This document shows, one piece after another, positions 6,561-11,190 of a DNA stretch of 11,190 nucleotides. The DNA lies in assembly GCA_038231495.1 (NCBI GenBank), contig JBBRLG010000219.1:1-11190 (forward strand), written 5' to 3'. Made by a program: the position numbers and the translations under genes. The stretch comes from JBBRLG01 sp038231495 (GTDB taxonomy: Bacteria > Planctomycetota > Planctomycetia > Gemmatales > Gemmataceae). Below the pieces are notes generated by a model, which was not told the DNA's origin, made no database searches, and worked only from the letters and a program-made list of their open reading frames with translations. Positions within the stretch are counted from its first letter, which is position 1. Every line of letters begins with the position of its first letter.

Positions 6561-8033
6561 ATGGCACAAGCTACGCTGAAACGTCCCGCCGCGCCGGCAA
6601 TCCCCCAGACCCGCCTGTTCATCAACAACGAATGGGCCGACCCCATCGACGGCGGCTCGTTCGAGACTTACAACCCCGCGACCGGCCAGGCCATCGCCAA
6701 GGTCGCCGCCGCCGGCCCCAAGGACGTGGACCGGGCGGTCAAGGCCGCCCGCAAGGCGGTCGAAACCGGCCCCTGGAGCAAGCTGGACGCCGCCGACCGC
6801 GGCCGCCTCATGTTCAAGTTGGCCGACCTCGTGGACGCCAACGCCAACGAGCTTGCCCTCCTCGAATCGCTGAACTGCGGCAAGACGATCACCGACTCCA
6901 AGGGCGACATGCAAGGCGTCTCAAACACGCTCCGCTACTACGCCGGCTGGGCCGACAAGATCGAAGGCAAAACGGTGCCGGTGCGCGGCTCGTTCCTCAG
7001 CTACACGCTGCGGCAACCCGTCGGCGTCGTCGGCCAGATCATTCCCTGGAACTTTCCGCTGCTGATGCTGGCGTGGAAGTGGGGTCCGGCCCTGGCGTGC
7101 GGCAACACGATCGTCCTGAAGCCCGCGGAGCAGACGCCGTTGACCGCCCTGCGCATGGGCGAGTTGGTCCTCGAAGCCGGCTTCCCGGCGGGCGTCGTCA
7201 ACATCCTCAACGGCCTGGGCGAGACGACCGGTGCCGCGATGGTGATACACCCCGACATCGACAAGATCGCCTTCACCGGCCACGTCGATACGGCCAAGAT
7301 CATCACCAAGGCCGCCGCCGACACGCTCAAGCGGACGACGTTTGAGTTGGGCGGCAAAAGCCCCAACGTCATCTTCGCGGATGCCGACATGGAGCAGGCC
7401 GTTGCCGGGGCGTTCCACGCGATCTACTTCCACGGCGGCCAGTGCTGCACGGCCGGCAGCCGGCTGTTCGTCGAGCAGAAGATTCACCAGGAGTTCGTCG
7501 AGCGCCTGGCCGAGAAGTCGAAAGAGCGCAAGGTCGGCGACCCGCTCGACCCGCAAACCGAGCAGGGACCGCAGGTGTCGCAGGAGCAGATGGACAAAAT
7601 CCTCGGCTACGTCGCGCTGGGCCAGAAGCAGGGTGCGACGCTGCTGACCGGCGGCCACCGCGTCGGCGACAAGGGTTACTTCGTCGAGCCGACCATCTTC
7701 GACAACGTGAAAGACGACATGGCGATTGCCAAGGACGAAATCTTTGGCCCGGTGGTGAGCGTACTGCCGTTCAAGTCGCTGGAAGAGGTAATGCCCCGCG
7801 CCAACAACACGACTTACGGCCTGGCCGCGGCGGTGTGGACGAAGGACATCGACAAGGCGCACCTGTTCGCCAAGCAGGTGAAGGCGGGTACGGTGTGGGT
7901 GAATTGCTACCACGTCGTGGACACGACGACGCCGTTCGGCGGCTTCAAGATGTCCGGCCAGGGCCGCGAAAACGGCGAGGCGGCGCTGGAGCACTACACC
8001 GAATGCAAGACGGTGACGGTCAAGTTGGGGTAA
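6561..8033 (+). CDS. NAD(P)+-dependent aldehyde dehydrogenase (ALDH1/2-like)
   Basis: The protein has 490 residues, the usual length for the soluble ALDH superfamily, which oxidises aldehydes to carboxylic acids with NAD(P)+. The expected elements are in order: PWNFPL with N164, KPAE with K187 for cofactor binding, FELGGKSP with general base E262, GGQCCTAGS with nucleophile C296, EIFGP with E393, and PFGGFKMSG near the end. The cofactor loop reads FTGHVDTAK, where many homologues have FTGS; the rest of the site is intact. The overall pattern resembles ALDH1/ALDH2 and betaine-aldehyde types more than semialdehyde or methylmalonate types, but the substrate cannot be read from sequence. The ATG at 6561 has GAGGA 5 nt upstream. 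It stands alone, divergent from the permease. The mutase gene follows after a 168-nt gap containing a palindrome. Confidence 0.93.
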   Translation: MAQATLKRPAAPAIPQTRLFINNEWADPIDGGSFETYNPATGQAIAKVAAAGPKDVDRAVKAARKAVETGPWSKLDAADRGRLMFKLADLVDANANELALLESLNCGKTITDSKGDMQGVSNTLRYYAGWADKIEGKTVPVRGSFLSYTLRQPVGVVGQIIPWNFPLLMLAWKWGPALACGNTIVLKPAEQTPLTALRMGELVLEAGFPAGVVNILNGLGETTGAAMVIHPDIDKIAFTGHVDTAKIITKAAADTLKRTTFELGGKSPNVIFADADMEQAVAGAFHAIYFHGGQCCTAGSRLFVEQKIHQEFVERLAEKSKERKVGDPLDPQTEQGPQVSQEQMDKILGYVALGQKQGATLLTGGHRVGDKGYFVEPTIFDNVKDDMAIAKDEIFGPVVSVLPFKSLEEVMPRANNTTYGLAAAVWTKDIDKAHLFAKQVKAGTVWVNCYHVVDTTTPFGGFKMSGQGRENGEAALEHYTECKTVTVKLG

Positions 8034-8044
8034 GTTCAAAAAGG

Positions 8045-8165
8045 GTTAACCACAGAGAGGACACCGAGAAGGCAATTGTTTTGCCGGTTGCGGCGTTGCG
8101 GGAACAACGCAACGCCGCAACCGGCAGAAGGCGGAGGTCTTCTCGGTGTCCTCTCTGTGGTTAAC
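8045..8165. repeat. Two-tier palindrome of 121 bp (MITE- or REP-like)
   Basis: Outer arms at 8045-8071 and 8139-8165 are perfect 27-bp reverse complements, beginning GTTAACCACAGAGAGGACAC. Inside them is a second perfect inverted repeat of 19 bp (8082-8100 with 8108-8126) around a 7-nt loop GGAACAA. The two stems are separated by short unpaired bulges, so the whole element can fold as one long interrupted hairpin. The outer arm resembles the 'TTAACCACAGAGGACAC' repeat that I recall from many environmental genomes. It starts 12 nt after the dehydrogenase stop and ends 36 nt before the mutase ATG, with no T-tract. The structure suggests a non-autonomous mobile element that may also affect read-through. 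Confidence 0.85.
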
Positions 8166-8201
8166 TGCTTTTCTTGGAAAGTGACTTCGAGGGTCACAGG
8201 G

Positions 8202-9569
8202 ATGACAGTCGATCAAAAGCTAATCGTCAGCGTCTCCGGCATTCGCGGTGTCGTCGGCGGGAGTCTGACGCCGGGTGTCGCGCTCGCCTTCGCCGCGGCC
8301 CTGGGCAAGCACGCCACTGGCGGCAAAATCCTCCTCAGCCGTGACGGCCGACCCAGCGGCAGCGTCTTGCGCCACGCCGTCTTGGCCGGGCTGCTGGCGT
8401 CGGGTTGCGAGGTTCACGACCTGGCCGTTGCACCGACGCCGACGGTGGGGCTGGCCGTCCGCACCCTGCAAGCCGCCGGCGCGATCCAGATCACCGCGAG
8501 CCACAACCCCGGCGAGTGGAACGGCCTCAAACTGTTCGGCGCTGACGGCCGCATCCTCAGCGCTGCCGAGGGCCGCAAGGTTCAGGCGCTCTTCGAGGCC
8601 GGCACCACGCCGACGAAAAGCTGGCGCGAACTCGGCACCTTGCAGGAATACCGCCGGGCCGAGGACGACCACCGCGACAAGGTGCTACAACTCGTCGATT
8701 TGCCGTGCATCCGTGCCGCCCAGCTGTGGGCGTTCGTGGACGCCAACGGCGGCGCCGGCGGTCCACTGGCCCGCAAGCTGTTACAGTCGTTCCAGGTGCA
8801 GATGTTCGGCCAGGGCATGTACGCCGACGGCGATTTCCTGCATGAACCCGAACCGACCGCCGAGAACCTCCGCGCCGTCGGCCCGGCGGTGCCGCAGCAC
8901 GGCGCCCACATCGGCCTGGCCCTCGACCCCGACGCCGACCGCCTGGCACTGCTCGACGAAAACGGCCGCTACATCGGCGAAGAGTTGACGTTGGCACTTG
9001 CCGTGCGCTTCCGTCTGAGTCGCGAGCGCGGCCCGGTCGTCGTCAACATGTCCACGTCGCGCGTCGTGGAAGACCTTGCCGCGCGGTTCGATTGTCCTTG
9101 TCACCGCAGCGCCGTCGGTGAGGCCAACGTCGCGGATCGCATGATCGAGGTCGGCGCGGTGATCGGCGGCGAGGGCAACGGCGGCGTGATCGACCCGCGC
9201 GTCGGCCTGGTGCGCGACCCGTTCATCGGCATGGGGCTGATTCTGAACCTGATGGCGGAGACGGGCAAGAAGCTGAGCGAACTGGTCGCGGAATTGCCCG
9301 CGTATCACATCGTCAAGGACAAGTACACCGTGGCGGGCGAACGGTTGCCGCATTTGTTTCAACTGCTGCAAAAGCGTTGGCCGGACGCGAAGGTGAATAC
9401 GCTGGACGGCCTGCGCCTGGAATGGGCGGACCGCTGGGTCCACGTGCGGCCGAGCAACACCGAGCCGATCGTGCGCGTCATCGCCGAGGCGCCGAAACAA
9501 GCCGACGCGGAAGCCCTGTGCCGAGATGTCGGCAGCCTTTTGGCCGATCCCGCCCGCACGGTCACCTGA
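8202..9569 (+). CDS. glmM: Phosphoglucosamine/phosphomannomutase family enzyme (archaeal GlmM-like)
   Basis: The protein has 455 residues, normal for alpha-D-phosphohexomutases. All four signatures are present: TASHNP with phosphoserine S100, the metal loop D242-P-D244-A-D246-R, the sugar-binding loop GGEGNGG (322-328), and the phosphate loop RPSNTEP (416-422). The N-terminus (VSVSGIRGVVGG) carries the usual substrate-phosphate arginine. The GGEGNGGVI version of the sugar loop is the form I know from archaeal-type GlmM rather than the bacterial GGEQSGH, so glucosamine-6-P to glucosamine-1-P (UDP-GlcNAc synthesis) is the best guess; mannose or glucose phosphate is possible. The frame is open back to a TTG at 8076 inside the palindrome, but the ATG at 8202 fits the family start and has GAGG 9 nt upstream. 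The gene symbol is by family, not proven. Confidence 0.85.
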   Translation: MTVDQKLIVSVSGIRGVVGGSLTPGVALAFAAALGKHATGGKILLSRDGRPSGSVLRHAVLAGLLASGCEVHDLAVAPTPTVGLAVRTLQAAGAIQITASHNPGEWNGLKLFGADGRILSAAEGRKVQALFEAGTTPTKSWRELGTLQEYRRAEDDHRDKVLQLVDLPCIRAAQLWAFVDANGGAGGPLARKLLQSFQVQMFGQGMYADGDFLHEPEPTAENLRAVGPAVPQHGAHIGLALDPDADRLALLDENGRYIGEELTLALAVRFRLSRERGPVVVNMSTSRVVEDLAARFDCPCHRSAVGEANVADRMIEVGAVIGGEGNGGVIDPRVGLVRDPFIGMGLILNLMAETGKKLSELVAELPAYHIVKDKYTVAGERLPHLFQLLQKRWPDAKVNTLDGLRLEWADRWVHVRPSNTEPIVRVIAEAPKQADAEALCRDVGSLLADPARTVT

Positions 9570-9572
9570 TCC

Positions 9573-9604
9573 ACCCTTGCCAATTCTTTTCCTGCGGCAA
9601 GGGT
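9573..9604 (+). repeat. Hairpin just after the mutase gene, carrying an ACCCTTGCC motif
   Basis: ACCCTTGCC (9573-9581) pairs with GGCAAGGGT (9596-9604) over 9 bp around a 14-nt loop. It begins 3 nt after the mutase stop codon, the place expected for a terminator or a 3'-end stabiliser. No U-tract follows, so termination by the intrinsic mechanism is doubtful. The left arm is the first copy of the ACCCTTGCCAA repeat found again at 9692-9739. Confidence 0.5.
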
Positions 9605-9691
9605 ACCCCTCGATTCGCCCGGCCTTGGAATTCAACGTTGCCGCAACCTATTTCGTGAGAAGCGGTTGCGCACGAAAAATTGGCGATTTCG

Positions 9692-9739
9692 ACCCTTGCC
9701 AAATCGCACCCTTGCCAACAAAACACCGACCCTTGCCAA
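9692..9739 (+). repeat. Cluster of three ACCCTTGCCAA direct repeats
   Basis: Exact 11-bp copies start at 9692, 9708 and 9729; a fourth starts at 9573. The copies at 9690-9704 and 9727-9741 are identical over 15 bp (CGACCCTTGCCAAAT). The first of the cluster lies in the loop of a 7-bp stem formed by GCGATTT (9683-9689) and AAATCGC (9701-9707). Start-to-start spacings are 16 and 21 bp. The arrangement suggests binding sites for a protein or RNA, or a small dispersed repeat family; no regulator is identified. Confidence 0.7.
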
Positions 9740-9817
9740 ATGCCTTCGTCATGCCAAACGGGGTGGTCGAGTCAATGCCAAGGTTCTGCGACCAGTGCGT
9801 AAGGTGGGGGTGTCAAC

Positions 9818-9860
9818 AAAAACCGCCGGGCGGCTCGCTGGCAAAGCGAGCCGCCCGGCG
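9818..9860 (-). terminator. Strong intrinsic terminator, minus strand
   Basis: A perfect 16-bp GC-rich stem (9824-9839 with 9845-9860) surrounds a 5-nt loop. On the minus strand it is followed by G then TTTTT (complement of 9818-9822) and GTT. It lies downstream of the secreted-protein gene and 26 nt after the stop of the 28-codon ORF, so it probably ends a minus-strand transcript coming from about 10.5 kb. On the plus strand no T-run follows. Confidence 0.75.
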
Positions 9861-9885
9861 TTGGGCGTGCGACGTTCATTCTCGC

Positions 9886-9972
9886 TCAGGGGAAATGTCC
9901 GTCGGCGTCGAGTTTTGTCCCCTTCCACTTGAACGACGACTGCGGCAGGATCATTTTGCCGTCGGTCCCCAT
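9886..9972 (-). CDS. Possible 28-residue small ORF or gene remnant
   Basis: The minus-strand frame reads MGTDGKMILPQSSFKWKGTK followed by LDADGHFP, then TGA. The ATG at 9972 has AAGG 7 nt upstream, and the strong terminator begins 26 nt after the stop, an arrangement expected of a real gene 3' end. The composition looks protein-like, but I recognise no family. It may be a separate small protein, or the C-terminal end of a gene whose upstream part was lost where the 9995-10031 hairpin now sits. The frame differs from that of the secreted-protein gene upstream. Confidence 0.3.
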   Translation of the reverse strand: MGTDGKMILPQSSFKWKGTKLDADGHFP

Positions 9973-9994
9973 TTTCTGCCTTGAATAATGGCGT

Positions 9995-10031
9995 GAGAGG
10001 GGACGCAGTTCAGTCAGCTGCGTCCCCTCTC
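9995..10031. repeat. Hairpin with perfect 14-bp stem
   Basis: GAGAGGGGACGCAG (9995-10008) pairs exactly with CTGCGTCCCCTCTC (10018-10031) around a 9-nt loop. It starts 8 nt beyond the stop of the secreted-protein gene as read on the minus strand. No T-tract follows on either strand, so it is more likely a REP-like palindrome or a 3'-end stabiliser than a terminator. The GGGGAC core is shared with the short hairpin at 3922-3937, though that may be chance. Confidence 0.7.
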
Positions 10032-10039
10032 TGCTCTCC

Positions 10040-10513
10040 TTACCATTGGCTGTAGCGATATTCGACGCGGAGGAATTTGTAAGCGGTGCCGGCACCTACT
10101 TTCTGGGGCCGACCGACGGGGCGACCGAGGATGTTTGTCGCAGTGCCCCAGATGTCGTATGTGGAAAGCTGGTATACGTTGTAGGCATCGATTCGACCAG
10201 TCTTGCCCCGCGGGACATCTTTGGCGTCGGTGTAAGTCCATGTGACCGACTGAGACACGTCGAACCCGACTGCGAGCGAAACGACGGAATACGAGACGTT
10301 TAGCGCCGAAGTGACGCTGTTGCCAGTCTTCATTTCCTTGGTGAGAACCAAGTGACCCCCACCTTGAACGCCCGTCGCGTACTGGGAAATAACCTGCGCC
10401 TTCTGCACGTTCGTCACCGTTAAAATCGGGGACTGCGCAGTCGCCTTGGCGTGCGAGGCCGCGAGTAGCGCTATTAACGCAATACCGGCCACCATCAACT
10501 TAAATCGGTTCAT
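10040..10513 (-). CDS. Secreted beta-rich protein of unknown function
   Basis: The protein has 157 residues. A typical Sec signal peptide is visible: basic MNRFK, a hydrophobic core (LMVAGIALIALLAA), and a likely cleavage site after SHAKATA near residue 27. The mature part is dominated by alternating beta-strand patterns (SALNVSYSVVSLAVGFDVSQ, then SVTWTYT) followed by a VPRGKTGRIDAYNVYQLSTY segment. That combination of a 'VGFxVxxS' strand followed by 'VPxGKxGxIxAYxxY' recalls secreted beta-sheet or lectin-like proteins of bacteria, but I cannot name a family. The mature protein has no cysteines, and there is no lipobox or later membrane segment. The ATG at 10513 is favoured by AAGGTG 6 nt upstream; a GTG at 10522 would add three residues. 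Its transcript probably ends at 9818-9860. It would be secreted to the periplasm or outside. Confidence 0.75.
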   Translation of the reverse strand: MNRFKLMVAGIALIALLAASHAKATAQSPILTVTNVQKAQVISQYATGVQGGGHLVLTKEMKTGNSVTSALNVSYSVVSLAVGFDVSQSVTWTYTDAKDVPRGKTGRIDAYNVYQLSTYDIWGTATNILGRPVGRPQKVGAGTAYKFLRVEYRYSQW

Positions 10514-10613
10514 CTTTGACACCTTACGGTTGCAGTTTCGAGACGATTACAACGTTCTGACACGGCCATCCGCATTCCCGAATTGTCGGTCGTGACTCCA
10601 TCGGGCTTCCACC

Positions 10614-11190
10614 GTTATCCACCACTATCCGGAGGCGCTTTGCCTTTTTCTTCCGTGCCGGGGGGATCGATTGGATACAGCGGGTAGCTCAGGATTTCCG
10701 CCATCGTCCAGGTCTTCTCCGTCAAACCGGCGACCATCGCCGGTGTGCGGTAGTGATAGCGCGGCGGCTCGTCTTGGACCTTCTGGCGGAGCGTCCGTGG
10801 CTCCCAGCAGAAGTTGTAAACCACTAAACACAGATAGGTCACCGCCACATGAAACAACAATTCCTTGGAGAACGTGCAGACCTTGCGCGCCTTCCGCGCG
10901 TTGAGGTGCCGTTGCGTCCCGTTCCAGCGCTCCACGTAGCTGGTGTTGACAACCTGGGAGGTGTCGCTGTGGCACAGCACGTCGGCCACTTGGTCCTCGG
11001 TCCCCAACACCACCCGCGGTTCGATCTTAACCACCCGCCCTTTGCGACGCTCCTTATGCACCGTGGCATAGGCGATCTCCTCGGGGAAGCAGAAGGGCGG
11101 TCCCTCCGCCTCGTCCCACTGTGCCTCCTCCGCTTCGGTCAGGTCAAGGTCCTCCTTCCAGACCCCGTAGGTGTGGTAGATCACCGTCTC
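10614..11190. mobile_element. Right-edge insertion sequence, partial
   Basis: The DDE transposase occupies this edge in the minus orientation. The end of the element should lie in the 100-bp gap between 10514 and 10614, but no terminal inverted repeat or target duplication can be defined without the other end. Its boundary is therefore approximate. Confidence 0.5.
10615..11190 (-). CDS. DDE transposase, C-terminal part (IS1-like), runs off the window
   Basis: At least 190 residues are present. The frame is open to the right edge, so the apparent GTG at 11184 is probably internal and the N-terminus lies outside. The diagnostic part is HSDTSQVVNTSYVERWNGTQ followed by RHLNARKARKVCTFSKELLF, where E (codon 10930-10932) in SYVERWN is the likely third acidic residue of the DDE triad. 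The RTPAMVAGLTEKTW segment near the end is typical of the same transposase group, which I place near IS1 by its 'NTSxVERxN...R...FSK' pattern. The C-terminal tail (PPGTEEKGKAPPDSGG) ends at a clean stop. Inverted repeats of the element could not be identified because only one end is present. It could be an intact insertion sequence or a fragment. Confidence 0.8.
   Translation of the reverse strand, partial: ETVIYHTYGVWKEDLDLTEAEEAQWDEAEGPPFCFPEEIAYATVHKERRKGRVVKIEPRVVLGTEDQVADVLCHSDTSQVVNTSYVERWNGTQRHLNARKARKVCTFSKELLFHVAVTYLCLVVYNFCWEPRTLRQKVQDEPPRYHYRTPAMVAGLTEKTWTMAEILSYPLYPIDPPGTEEKGKAPPDSGG

Larger units (their letters stand above)
9570..10039. other. 470-bp intergenic region rich in repeats and hairpins
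   Basis: No convincing full-length gene is present; long frames here lack family resemblance. In order it holds the post-mutase hairpin, two overlapping 7-bp pairings (9642-9677), the ACCCTTGCCAA copies (to 9739), a strong minus-strand terminator (9818-9860), a possible 28-codon ORF (9886-9972) and a 14-bp-stem hairpin (9995-10031). The GCCAA core also recurs in looser form at about 9752 and 9776 (ATGCCAA). Confidence 0.6.

Noticed and set aside
6921..8039. Minus-strand frame of 372 codons opposite the aldehyde dehydrogenase
   Set aside because: The plus strand encodes a complete ALDH with all catalytic residues; the antisense frame has no recognisable domain.
8076..8201. N-terminal extension of the mutase starting at TTG in the palindrome
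   Set aside because: The added 42 residues come from the repeat element and lie outside the family domain; the ATG at 8202 begins right before the conserved N-terminal strand.
8781..9635. Minus-strand frame of 284 codons opposite the mutase
   Set aside because: It is a shadow frame; the plus strand carries all four phosphohexomutase signatures.
9526..9984. Plus-strand frame of 152 codons through the gap
   Set aside because: It starts inside the mutase gene, runs across repeats and hairpins, and shows no protein family features.

Overview
The window looks like a piece of a high-GC planctomycete chromosome, most likely a Gemmata-type (Gemmataceae) genome. This is inferred from protein style, not from a search. 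The supporting signs are small DTGA aspartic proteases with the 'GRVLTEATIENLEDLWAV' start, proteins with several N-terminal zinc ribbons, an ABC-2 permease fused to a CPBP protease-like domain, and many large intergenic palindromes. No RNA gene, CRISPR array or replication origin was recognised.

Layout. (1) Positions 1-1920 are an accessory, plus-strand patch. It opens with a perfect 31-bp inverted repeat (18-99). A HEPN-domain protein with an R-x4-H motif follows, then a 73-residue beta-rich partner, a DTGA aspartic protease, and the C-terminal stump of a BrnT-type toxin overlapping an intact BrnA-like antitoxin. The patch resembles a small toxin-antitoxin or defence island with one decayed module. 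(2) Positions 2003-6389 hold three co-directional minus-strand genes: an 798-residue ABC-2 permease/CPBP fusion, a three-zinc-ribbon membrane protein and a single-zinc-ribbon soluble protein. No ABC ATPase is present in the window. Two tandem short hairpins lie between the first two genes. (3) Positions 6402-6560 form a divergent promoter region. (4) Positions 6561-9569 carry two housekeeping-type plus-strand genes, an NAD(P)+-dependent aldehyde dehydrogenase and a phosphoglucosamine/phosphomannomutase of the archaeal GlmM-like type. They are separated by a 121-bp two-tier palindrome that looks mobile. (5) Positions 9570-10039 contain no confident gene but are rich in structure: four copies of ACCCTTGCCAA, several hairpins, a strong minus-strand intrinsic terminator and a possible 28-codon ORF just before it. 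(6) Positions 10040-10513 encode a secreted beta-rich protein on the minus strand. From 10615 to the right edge lies the C-terminal part of a DDE transposase that continues out of the window.

Working together. The two zinc-ribbon genes and the permease could be one envelope-related transcription unit. The dehydrogenase and the mutase have no obvious metabolic link. The most promising material for something undescribed is the HEPN/beta-barrel pair and its accessory neighbours, and the ACCCTTGCCAA array in the 9.6-9.75 kb gap.
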